Under the pieces are notes generated by a model. It ran no database searches. It was not told the origin of the DNA and saw only the letters and a program-made list of their open reading frames with translations. Shown here one piece after another: positions 1 through 6,777 of a stretch of 27,264 bases of DNA (position 1 is the first letter of the stretch; each line of letters opens with the position of its first letter). Source of the DNA: Clostridium sp. (GTDB lineage Bacteria > Bacillota > Clostridia > Lachnospirales > Lachnospiraceae). The DNA lies in contig JAGZZT010000022.1 of assembly GCA_018377235.1 (NCBI GenBank), forward strand, positions 1 through 27,264, written 5' to 3'. A program made the translations under genes and the position numbers.

Positions 1-106
1 GTAGAACCCAGCAGCTGTAATGCGGTAGCTATTTGTTCTTTTGTGTATTTCATCGTTAATCACGATGTGCAAGAGTCCAACTTTTTGTCCGCACCCCCAG
101 CGGACG
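1..106 (-). mobile_element. Possible end of an IS3-like insertion sequence, cut by the window edge
   Basis: Reading the minus strand from about position 95 gives TGCGGACAAAAAGTTGGACT, which resembles the terminal sequences of IS3-family (IS150-group) elements, where TG is followed by a C-rich tract and an AAAGTTGGAC-like motif. An open frame then begins with ATG at 53-51 and runs off the window, reading MKYTKEQIATALQLLGS, compatible with the start of a small helix-turn-helix orfA. No clear ribosome binding site precedes it. A short inverted repeat, GTCCGC (87-92) and GCGGAC (100-105), lies at the proposed boundary. The family call rests on resemblance only. It could also be an unrelated small gene. 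Confidence 0.3.
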
Positions 107-156
107 GTGGAATTTACTTTTGAAAGTTTTAGAATAAAATGATGCCATTAATAGAG

Positions 157-185
157 TTGACATACGATATAGAATATTATATAAT
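157..185 (+). promoter_or_regulatory. Near-consensus sigma-A promoter for the SWIM gene
   Basis: TTGACA at 157-162 and TATAAT at 180-185 are separated by exactly 17 bases, a perfect vegetative promoter. The expected start of transcription is near 192, leaving an AT-rich leader of about 110 bases before the GTG start at 302. The same transcript could continue into the degenerate CRISPR unit at 756-852, because no terminator is visible between them. Apart from this promoter, the stretch 107-301 holds no gene I can support. Confidence 0.8.
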
Positions 186-301
186 TATTTTAGACATATT
201 TATAATACTTAGATTAAATAATTTATTAATATATTTTTGATAACGAAAAATGGATAGAGCTTTTAGAAATTAGAAATTTTTGATAAGGAGGGATAAGAAC
301 A

Positions 302-733
302 GTGGGACTCATTGAATTGGCAAGTGCAAAGTCCGTGTGGCGTGGAATGGATTATTATGAAGCAAAGCGAGTTATGACATGGGTGAAAAGCGGGCAACAC
401 ATATATGACGGGATTGTGTCAGGAAATGAAGGAAAGGTCTATCATGTACATATTGACGCGGAGCATCCCAGAAAATCGGTCTGTGACTGTGCGTTTGCAA
501 AGGATCGCAGAGTAATTTGTAAACATATGATTGCACTGTATTTTACGGCGGAACCAGAAGCTGCTCAAGCGTTTCAAAAGAAAGTAGAAGAGTGGGAAGC
601 GGAAGAAGAGGAAAGAGAAAGGCAGTATTATGAAGAACTGGAAAAATATGTGAAATCTCTTTCTAAGAAAGAACTTCAGGAAGCATTATTTAATGCATTA
701 ACAGAATTAGAAGAAATGAAGTCGTACCGATAA
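302..733 (+). CDS. SWIM zinc-finger domain protein, 143 aa
   Basis: A small soluble protein with a SWIM-type zinc-binding motif: C61-x-C63, nine residues, then C73-x-H75. From about residue 85 it becomes a strongly charged Glu/Lys-rich helix with coiled-coil character to the C terminus. SWIM domains occur in DNA- or protein-binding proteins, including transposases and SWI/SNF-associated factors, so nucleic-acid or protein binding is likely, but the precise role is unknown. The GTG start is supported by an AAGGAGGGA ribosome binding site about 8 bases upstream. The gene follows a consensus promoter and is followed 22 bases after its stop by the degenerate CRISPR unit. That makes it either a neighbour brought in with the cas locus or a partner of that unit. 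No transmembrane segment or signal peptide is seen. Confidence 0.8.
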   Translation: MGLIELASAKSVWRGMDYYEAKRVMTWVKSGQHIYDGIVSGNEGKVYHVHIDAEHPRKSVCDCAFAKDRRVICKHMIALYFTAEPEAAQAFQKKVEEWEAEEEERERQYYEELEKYVKSLSKKELQEALFNALTELEEMKSYR

Positions 734-755
734 GGAAAAGTTAGAAATGATAGCT

Positions 756-852
756 GTTATGCTCCGCGAAGGACATATGAGTAGAAATAGATTGAAAAAG
801 TTATTGAGTGCGTCGCACAGTCATGCACCATTAGGAGCATGTGAGTAAAAGG
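756..852 (+). ncRNA. Degenerate two-repeat CRISPR unit upstream of cas3 (candidate CreA/CreR-like guide RNA)
   Basis: Two diverged copies of the 33-nt array repeat flank a 31-nt spacer-like segment. Copy 1 (756-788) matches 25 of 33 positions and all eight differences are transitions. Copy 2 (820-852) matches 22 of 33. Copy 1 keeps the last 11 bases, TGAGTAGAAAT, unchanged, which would form the crRNA 5' handle in type I-C. Copy 2 keeps the hairpin, ATGC-A-CC / GG-A-GCAT around an ATTA loop, and has lost handle bases. Both share G4A, C5T and G20A, so the C5-G20 pair has become T5-A20. Family knowledge: CreA and CreR guides are degenerate repeat-spacer-repeat units in or beside cas loci that direct Cascade to promoters by partial pairing. 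That this one does so is inference. A decayed mini-array is the alternative. Confidence 0.65.
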
Positions 853-895
853 TAAAATTTAATTGAATCATTTAAAGTAAAGCGGAGGATCTCTG

Positions 896-907
896 CAGAA
901 ATTTCTG
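896..907. repeat. 12-bp perfect palindrome upstream of cas3
   Basis: CAGAAATTTCTG is a perfect inverted repeat between the degenerate CRISPR unit and the cas3 start. It is operator-like in size, but nothing identifies a regulator. Chance occurrence of a 12-bp palindrome in AT-rich DNA is possible. Confidence 0.3.
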
Positions 908-926
908 TATATATAGTTCTTAAATA

Positions 927-977
927 GCGTCAGTGTGCAAAGGGCAATGCGGCGGGTTGTTCCTTGTACACTGACAC
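927..977. repeat. Long imperfect inverted repeat in the cas3 leader region
   Basis: The arms GTCAGTGTGCAA (929-940) and TTGTACACTGAC (964-975) pair with one mismatch, and pairing extends outward and inward (AGG / CC) to give a stem of about 16 bp around an 18-base loop. No T-run follows, so it is not a typical terminator. It could be an operator for a dimeric regulator or an RNA structure in a transcript entering the cas operon. Confidence 0.55.
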
Positions 978-989
978 TAAATGAGGACA

Positions 990-1046
990 ATGGAAAATAA
1001 GAAAAAGTATATTAAAAAGCTTGTTTTTCTGATATTATTAATATAA
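990..1046 (+). CDS. Possible 18-residue leader peptide ahead of cas3
   Basis: An ATG three bases after a GAGG sequence opens an 18-codon frame reading MENKKKYIKKLVFLILLI: a lysine-rich start followed by a wholly hydrophobic tail. Its TAA overlaps an ATG at 1046 (TAATG) that is in frame with cas3, which would allow translational coupling to a 12-residue longer Cas3. It overlaps the proposed cas3 promoter, so it would need transcription from further upstream. At this length chance is a real explanation. It is recorded because of its position and composition. Confidence 0.2.
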   Translation: MENKKKYIKKLVFLILLI

Positions 1047-1047
1047 T
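1021..1047 (+). promoter_or_regulatory. Possible cas operon promoter
   Basis: TATAAT at 1042-1047 is a perfect -10. The best -35 is TTGTTT at 1021-1026, with a short 15-base spacing. Transcription would start near 1054, which favours the cas3 start at 1082 over the in-frame ATG at 1046. Confidence 0.4.
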
Positions 1048-1081
1048 GACAAAAGTTTTTTCTCTATTCAGAGGGAGCGCC

Positions 1082-3283
1082 ATGAAGAAAGAATATATTG
1101 CTCATATAAATGAATACACCGATGCAATCCAAACGGTGCAGCAGCATAGTTTTCATACTGCTGCTTTGTGCAGAGAATATGCAATCCCGGCGCTTAAGGA
1201 TTTCCTATATGTAGTTGGACTTCTTCATGATATAGGAAAGTACACGGATGAATTTCAAAAACGGATTCGGGGCGCTCAGAACAGGGTGGAACATTCTGTG
1301 TGCGGCGCGATTGCGGCGGGGGAGATGTTTCCAAATGTGATGGGACTGATGATGCAGTTTTGCATTGCGGGGCATCATTCGGGACTGCCGGATGCGGGTT
1401 TACCTAGGGATGCAGCAGAACTTGGAACTTTGTATGGAAGACTAAAGCGGGAATTTTCTGATTACAGTGAATATAAAGAAGAACTTGAGATTCCGCCGGT
1501 GGATTTTAGCACTTGGGCAGAATTTGTAGCGGGAGACTGCAGAAAAGATCAGGAGCTTCAGATTGATAAATTTGCATTTCTGACTCGATATGCGTTTTCC
1601 TGTCTGGTAGATGCGGATTCTACAGATACGGCGGATTTTTGCAGGGGAGAAGAGCGGCCGCGTGCACTTAGGTCAGATTTTCAGGCCTGTCTTGATAGAG
1701 TAAACGCAAGATTGTCGGCTTTTGTGTGCAGGACAAGGCTTCAGGAGGCGCGCAGCGCGCTGCAGGCACAGGCATTTCAAAGGGCGGATAGGGATGCAGA
1801 AATTTATCTGATGAATATGCCGACTGGAAGCGGCAAGACGCTGGCAAGTGTAAAAATTGCGTTGGAGCGTTCGCTTGTCGGGAAGAAAAAGCGGATTATT
1901 TATGTGATTCCATATAACAGTATTATCGATCAGACAGTAGATGTTTTTGAAGGACTTTTTGGAGGGGAACTGGAAATTTTGCGGCATCAGTCCACTTTTT
2001 CCTATGAGGATGCGGAAGATCAGGATGAGGATTATCGAAAGGCAGCAAAACTTGCTGTAGAGAATTGGGACGCGCCATTTATTGTAACGACAGCAGTGCA
2101 GTTTTTTGAATCCGTTTATGCAAATAAGCGGGGAAAGCTTCGGAAACTGCACAATATGGCGGATAGTATTCTCGTTTTTGACGAAGCTCATTTGATGCCG
2201 CAGAATTATCTTCAGCCATGTCTTCAGTCGATTGCGTTTATTACCAAATATCTGAACAGCGAAGCGATTTTTTTGACGGCAACTATGCCGGATTTCGAAA
2301 ATTTAATCCATAAATATGCACTTTCAGACAGCAATATTTTGAATTTAATTAAGGATACGTCATTGTTCGGAGAATTTCAAAAGTGCAGATATGAGTATAT
2401 CGGTAAGGTAGAAGCTGACGCGTTGTTGGAGAAGAGCAGTCAGAGTCCCTCCAGTCTGGTAATCGTTAATAGCAAGAAAGCTGCCAGACAATTATTTCGC
2501 GAATGTAGTACAGGTAAAAAATATCATTTATCGACTTACATGACACCCTATGATCGAAAGCGTATTCTTCGGGAAATCAGAGAAGAGCTGAACAGGTTGG
2601 AGCAGGATTACCCGACGTATGAAGATGTGCCAAAGGAGCGCAGGATCACAATTATAGCGACTTCGTTGATTGAAGCGGGAGTAGATCTTGATGTGTATAC
2701 GGTTTTTCGTGAACGCTCTGGGCTGGACAGTATTTTGCAGGCAGGCGGGAGATGCAATCGGGAAGGAAGACGGGCGATTGCAGATGTCTTTGTCTTTGAT
2801 TTTACGGATCACACAAGAAGGGCTGCCGTCGAGGAAAAGGGGAATCTTGCAAAAGGACTTTTAGGGAAATATGCAGATATTTCTGATCCATCCTGTATTG
2901 CGGAATATTATGATACGCTGTATTTTATGAAACAGGAAGAAATTCAGAAAAATGCAATGCATGAGATGTGCACCAGTATCAGACGGCTTCCATTTAAAGA
3001 ATATGCAGAAAATTTTGAACCGATCGATAACAAAACAGTTTCTGTTGTTGTGGCACGTGATGAGAAAAGTCGGGAGCTGGCAGAACATTTGCGGTATACA
3101 AAGAGCGTAAATACCAGGATGCTTCAGAAGTATGTTTGTACTGTTTACCAGAAGGAACTGGAAGATTTGATCAAACAGCATGCGGTGGAGGATTATGGGA
3201 CAGGAGTTTACTGTCTGACGAACCTGGATTACTATGATGAACAGGTTGGAATTTTATTTGAGGCGAGAGACTATTTTTTATGA
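1082..3283 (+). CDS. cas3: Cas3 HD nuclease-helicase, type I-C
   Basis: This is the effector that unwinds and degrades target DNA after Cascade forms an R-loop. The 733-residue protein has an N-terminal HD nuclease domain with H25, H49-D50, K53, H71 and H98-H99. A superfamily 2 helicase follows: Walker A PTGSGKT at 247-253, DEAH at 367-370, TAT at 399-401, and the motif VI region QAGGRCNREGR further on. The start at 1082 is chosen because GAGGGAG lies about 5 bases upstream. An in-frame ATG at 1046 would add 12 residues but sits on the proposed -10 box. It is the first gene of a canonical I-C operon. A TTC followed by AGATTGA at 1557-1566 matches the first seven spacer bases of the degenerate unit at 756-852. 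Confidence 0.97.
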   Translation: MKKEYIAHINEYTDAIQTVQQHSFHTAALCREYAIPALKDFLYVVGLLHDIGKYTDEFQKRIRGAQNRVEHSVCGAIAAGEMFPNVMGLMMQFCIAGHHSGLPDAGLPRDAAELGTLYGRLKREFSDYSEYKEELEIPPVDFSTWAEFVAGDCRKDQELQIDKFAFLTRYAFSCLVDADSTDTADFCRGEERPRALRSDFQACLDRVNARLSAFVCRTRLQEARSALQAQAFQRADRDAEIYLMNMPTGSGKTLASVKIALERSLVGKKKRIIYVIPYNSIIDQTVDVFEGLFGGELEILRHQSTFSYEDAEDQDEDYRKAAKLAVENWDAPFIVTTAVQFFESVYANKRGKLRKLHNMADSILVFDEAHLMPQNYLQPCLQSIAFITKYLNSEAIFLTATMPDFENLIHKYALSDSNILNLIKDTSLFGEFQKCRYEYIGKVEADALLEKSSQSPSSLVIVNSKKAARQLFRECSTGKKYHLSTYMTPYDRKRILREIREELNRLEQDYPTYEDVPKERRITIIATSLIEAGVDLDVYTVFRERSGLDSILQAGGRCNREGRRAIADVFVFDFTDHTRRAAVEEKGNLAKGLLGKYADISDPSCIAEYYDTLYFMKQEEIQKNAMHEMCTSIRRLPFKEYAENFEPIDNKTVSVVVARDEKSRELAEHLRYTKSVNTRMLQKYVCTVYQKELEDLIKQHAVEDYGTGVYCLTNLDYYDEQVGILFEARDYFL

Positions 3284-3390
3284 GCTGATGAGGTAAGAGA
3301 GTGGTAGATTTGTCTCACAAAGCATGGAAAATGGAATGATTGGACTGTAAGATAATGCAGCAGGCGAATGCGGAAAAGGGAGGGGATAGT

Positions 3391-4119
3391 GTGAGCTATG
3401 GTTTTAAGATCATTGTGGAAGGCGATTATGCATGCTTTACCAGACCGGAGCTCAAGGTAGAAAGAGTAAGCTACGATGTGCCGACACCGGGAGCGCTGGA
3501 GGGGATGCTGAAAAGTGTGTACTGGAAGCCGGCGATACGCTATGTGATTGACCAGATTATCATATTTCACGACATTGATTTTGCCAATATCCGACGCAAT
3601 GAGGTAAAGGATAAGGTGCTTTACAGTGCGGTAAGAAGCCAGATGAACGGTAAAGGCGGAGATCCCTGTATTTATGCATCAGAGAGCAGGAGTCAGCGCG
3701 CGGCGATGGTACTTAAAAATGTAAGATATGGAATTGCATTTCATTTCGAGCTGACTGGAATGAAAAATGAAAAGCAGGACGAGTGTGAAGAGAAACATTA
3801 TAATATTTTGAAACGTCGTCTGGAAAAAGGACAGTGGTTTCGTACGCCTTGTCTTGGCTGCTCTGAGTTTCCAGTTAAGCGGATGGAACTGGTAGAGGAA
3901 TTTGATTTCGCACAGATCAGTCCCTCTATTTTAAGTATGGGGGATGTGGATCTCGGTTTTATGAGTTATAAGGTGAAATTTGCGGATGGCGGAAGACCAA
4001 TCAATGGCGATTGGGAGAATCCAAAGTTTTCTGATCGGGCAGTGACCGCGTATTATCGTCCCCATATGGTTAATGGAGTCATTGAGGTAAATAAATACAG
4101 GGAGGAACTGCGATGCTGA
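3391..4119 (+). CDS. cas5c: Cas5c (Cas5d) Cascade subunit and pre-crRNA processing nuclease
   Basis: In type I-C systems, which lack Cas6, Cas5c cuts within the repeat hairpin and caps the 5' handle of the crRNA in Cascade. The protein begins SYGFKIIVEGDYACFTRPEL, the characteristic Cas5c opening, and has a Tyr-Trp at 44-45 near where the family carries its catalytic tyrosine. I could not confidently place the rest of the active site. GTG at 3391 is preferred because AAAGGGAGGGG lies just upstream and the family start aligns there. An in-frame ATG at 3340 would add 17 unrelated residues. It is 242 aa long. A 107-base gap separates it from cas3, and it overlaps cas8c by 7 bases (ATGCTGA), indicating translational coupling. 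Confidence 0.95.
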   Translation: MSYGFKIIVEGDYACFTRPELKVERVSYDVPTPGALEGMLKSVYWKPAIRYVIDQIIIFHDIDFANIRRNEVKDKVLYSAVRSQMNGKGGDPCIYASESRSQRAAMVLKNVRYGIAFHFELTGMKNEKQDECEEKHYNILKRRLEKGQWFRTPCLGCSEFPVKRMELVEEFDFAQISPSILSMGDVDLGFMSYKVKFADGGRPINGDWENPKFSDRAVTAYYRPHMVNGVIEVNKYREELRC

Positions 4120-5918
4120 TTAGGGCGTTAAGTGATTATTATGACATTCTCGCAGCGGCGGGGAAGGTTCTTCCGAGAGGTTATTCCAAAGTAAAGGTGC
4201 AGTACCTTGTTGCGCTGACTACGGAAGGGAAAATTGACGAAATACTTCCCTGGAAAGATACCGTTGAGGTTCCGGCGGGGAAGGGAAAAAAGAAACAAAA
4301 AGAAGTCCCTAAAGAAGTTGTGATGATGCAGCGGACAGAAAAGTCTGGTATCGAGGCCAATATTATAGAGCATCGTCCATTGTATCTGTTTGGACTCAAT
4401 CTGGAAAATGAAACTCTGACGCCGCTGGATCGAACTGAAAAAGCAAAAAAGTCTCATGAAGCATGTGTGACAGAAAATCTGGAATTTCTGGAAGGGATTG
4501 ATACGCCTCTGGTAAATGCATTCCGCAATTTTCTGTTGAAATGGAATCCTGCGGAGGAGACAGAAAATGTACATCTCCTGCAGCTTGGAAAAGAGTATGC
4601 AAAATCGGGATATGCATTTTGTCTTTCGGGCAGTCCACAGCTTCGCCTTCATGAGGAAAAAGAGCTGAAACAGAAATGGGACAGCGAGTATGATAAAAAA
4701 AATCAGGAAAATCAGGATGATATCACAGCGCAGTGTGCAATCAACGGAAATGTTGCTCCAATTGCAAGAATCCACAGCAAAATCAAAGGCGTTTATGGGG
4801 GACTGGCAACAGGAAGTGTGCTGATCGGTTTTAACAATCCATCGGAAAATTCATATGGCAATGATCAATCGTATAACAGTAATATTTCGGTTGATATTAT
4901 GAAGAAGTATACGGAAGCTCTGAATTATTTGCTGGGCAGCAACAAGCACAAAGCAATATTGGATGATATGACAATCGTGTTTTGGGCAATGGAGCCGGAA
5001 GAAACGTGCGAGGATCTGTTTAGTCAGTTGATATGGAGCCAACCAGACCAGCTGAATGCGGAAGACACAGAAGCAATGCTGAAAAAGCTTGTGGAGGATG
5101 CCAATGCAGGGTATCTGACAGAGCAGCGGCTTGCGTCAATGGAAGGAATTCATCCGGATGTTGATTTTTATATGCTGGGGTTAAAGCCGAATTCCTCCAG
5201 ACTTTCAGTTAAATTTCTGATACGGAGAAAATATGCAGACGTCTTGTGGAATATTGCAAGATTTCAGAAAGAGCTGCAGATTACGCGAGAGGTAAAACCA
5301 GTATATCTGTCATGGATCAAAAAGGAACTGATTTCTCCCAAAAGTAAAAATGATAAGGTTAATCCGGCATTGATGGCGCGCCTGTTTGAAGCGATGCTTT
5401 ATGGATGTGAGTATCCGAATTCCCTATTGGAAACAATGGTGCGCAGAGTTCGGATCGATGGCGGAAGAGAAAAAATGAATGACGTACGCATTGGCGTGAT
5501 CAAGGCGTGTCTCAATAGAAAAAATGCAGGGGAGGAGATAAAAGTGGCTTTAGATAAGGAAAATACGAATCAGGCGTATCTGTGCGGAAGGCTGTTTGCC
5601 ATCTTGGAACGGCTGCAGCAGGAGGCAGCAAAATACTCCTTAAACAGAACTGTGAAGGATACTTACTTTGCATCTGCGTCGACAAGACCGCTGCTGGTTT
5701 TTCCGAAGCTGATTAATCTGGCAAATCAGAGTTACCTGAAGAAAGCACAGTATCCTATGTTCTATAATAAGCTGATCGGAGAGGTTATGGTAAAGCTTGA
5801 CGGCGGATTTCCGGATCATTTTTCTCTAAAGGAGCAGGGTGAGTTTATCGTTGGTTACTATCAGCAGAATCAGGCTTTTTACGAGAAAAAGAATCAAGAG
5901 GATGGGGAGGATGAGTAA
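4113..5918 (+). CDS. cas8c: Cas8c (Csd1) large subunit of type I-C Cascade
   Basis: The large Cascade subunit is responsible for PAM recognition and target strand handling in I-C complexes. The 601-residue length and the opening LIRALSDYYDILAAAG are typical of the Csd1 family, and its place between cas5c and cas7c is diagnostic. The N-terminal part contains a basic stretch (around residues 50-75, rich in Lys) that could contact nucleic acid. The last 124 codons encode the small subunit Cas11c from an internal start and are listed separately. The start overlaps the end of cas5c. The stop is one base before the cas7c start, so the whole set is translated as a tightly coupled unit. Confidence 0.95.
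   Translation: MLIRALSDYYDILAAAGKVLPRGYSKVKVQYLVALTTEGKIDEILPWKDTVEVPAGKGKKKQKEVPKEVVMMQRTEKSGIEANIIEHRPLYLFGLNLENETLTPLDRTEKAKKSHEACVTENLEFLEGIDTPLVNAFRNFLLKWNPAEETENVHLLQLGKEYAKSGYAFCLSGSPQLRLHEEKELKQKWDSEYDKKNQENQDDITAQCAINGNVAPIARIHSKIKGVYGGLATGSVLIGFNNPSENSYGNDQSYNSNISVDIMKKYTEALNYLLGSNKHKAILDDMTIVFWAMEPEETCEDLFSQLIWSQPDQLNAEDTEAMLKKLVEDANAGYLTEQRLASMEGIHPDVDFYMLGLKPNSSRLSVKFLIRRKYADVLWNIARFQKELQITREVKPVYLSWIKKELISPKSKNDKVNPALMARLFEAMLYGCEYPNSLLETMVRRVRIDGGREKMNDVRIGVIKACLNRKNAGEEIKVALDKENTNQAYLCGRLFAILERLQQEAAKYSLNRTVKDTYFASASTRPLLVFPKLINLANQSYLKKAQYPMFYNKLIGEVMVKLDGGFPDHFSLKEQGEFIVGYYQQNQAFYEKKNQEDGEDE
5544..5918 (+). CDS. cas11c: Cas11c small subunit, internal in-frame translation product of cas8c
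   Basis: Type I-C cas8c genes are known to make a separate small subunit, Cas11, from an internal start, and Cascade needs several copies of it. Here GGGGAGGAG at 5529-5537 is followed after 6 bases by GTG at 5544, in frame with cas8c at codon 478. The product would be 124 residues starting MALDKENTNQAYLCGRLFAI. That resembles the region where known Cas11c proteins begin (LDxxNxNxAYxLGRLFA). Such a strong ribosome binding site inside a coding region, at the expected place, is good evidence. Size and largely helical character fit the family. Direct proof would need mass spectrometry or ribosome profiling. Confidence 0.8.
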   Translation: MALDKENTNQAYLCGRLFAILERLQQEAAKYSLNRTVKDTYFASASTRPLLVFPKLINLANQSYLKKAQYPMFYNKLIGEVMVKLDGGFPDHFSLKEQGEFIVGYYQQNQAFYEKKNQEDGEDE

Positions 5919-5919
5919 T

Positions 5920-6777
5920 ATGGCACTGGAAAACAGATATGATTTTATCATGCTTTTTGACGTGGAAAATGGAAATCCAAATGGTGATCCGGATGCAGGA
6001 AATACGCCGAGGGTGGACGTTGAATCCGGTTATGGATTTATCACGGATGTCTGTCTGAAACGGAAAATCAGAAATTATGTAGAACTGGTTAAAGAAGGGG
6101 AAGCGGGCTACAATATTCTGGTAAAACCAGACCGTTCCCTGAACGCAAAATTTACAGCGGCGTATGAGGCAGAAGGGCTGCCCAAAAAGAATAAGGGAAA
6201 AAATGCAGATGATGTAAAGAAGGCCAGAGAATATATGTGCCGCAATTATTTCGATGTGAGAACCTTTGGCGCAGTGATGTCCACGGGAGAAGATCCGTGC
6301 GGCATTGTAAGAGGGCCGGTGCAGATTAATTTTGCGAGAAGTATTTCTCCTGTAAATATTCTGGAAGTTTCCATTACACGTCAGGCGAGGACAACAGAGG
6401 AGCGGACGGAGACTGGAGAAACAGAAATGGGAAGAAAAAGTGTGATTCCATATGCGCTTTATCGGGCAGAGGGATATGTATCTGCTGCGCTTGCCAATAA
6501 ATCAACCGGACTTTCAGAGGATGATCTTGAGCTGTTGTGGAGCGCTATCATCAATATGTTTGAAAACGATCATAGTGCAGCGCGCGGAAAAATGTGTATG
6601 AGAAAACTGTACATATTTAAGCATAGTAATGTACTTGGAAACTGTCCATCACATCTTTTATTCGATAAGATTGCAGTATCAGAAAAAGAAGGTATTTTGC
6701 CGCGTTCGTTTACCGATTATGAAATCAATGTTGATCGGCAGATGCCGGAAGGAGTTGAGCTGATCGAAAAAATATGA
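5920..6777 (+). CDS. cas7c: Cas7c (Csd2) Cascade backbone subunit
   Basis: Cas7c polymerises along the crRNA spacer to form the Cascade backbone. The 285-residue protein carries the family's N-terminal signature FDVENGNPNGDPDAGNTPR and the VRTFGAVMSTG segment of the RAMP fold. ATG 5920 is preferred: GGGGAGG ends 9 bases before it, whereas the in-frame ATG at 5911 touches the ribosome binding site. It follows cas8c by one base and its TGA overlaps the cas4 ATG (ATGA), consistent with coordinated translation of a subunit needed in many copies. Backbone binding flips out every sixth crRNA base in type I complexes, which matters for the mismatch pattern noted for the degenerate guide. Confidence 0.96.
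   Translation: MALENRYDFIMLFDVENGNPNGDPDAGNTPRVDVESGYGFITDVCLKRKIRNYVELVKEGEAGYNILVKPDRSLNAKFTAAYEAEGLPKKNKGKNADDVKKAREYMCRNYFDVRTFGAVMSTGEDPCGIVRGPVQINFARSISPVNILEVSITRQARTTEERTETGETEMGRKSVIPYALYRAEGYVSAALANKSTGLSEDDLELLWSAIINMFENDHSAARGKMCMRKLYIFKHSNVLGNCPSHLLFDKIAVSEKEGILPRSFTDYEINVDRQMPEGVELIEKI

Noticed and set aside
741..748. TTAGAAAT before the first degenerate repeat, resembling the end of a third repeat
   Set aside because: Only the last few bases match and there is no room for a spacer; too short to support.
1673..2191. 172-codon minus-strand frame opposite cas3
   Set aside because: Antisense to the conserved Cas3 helicase core, no start signal.
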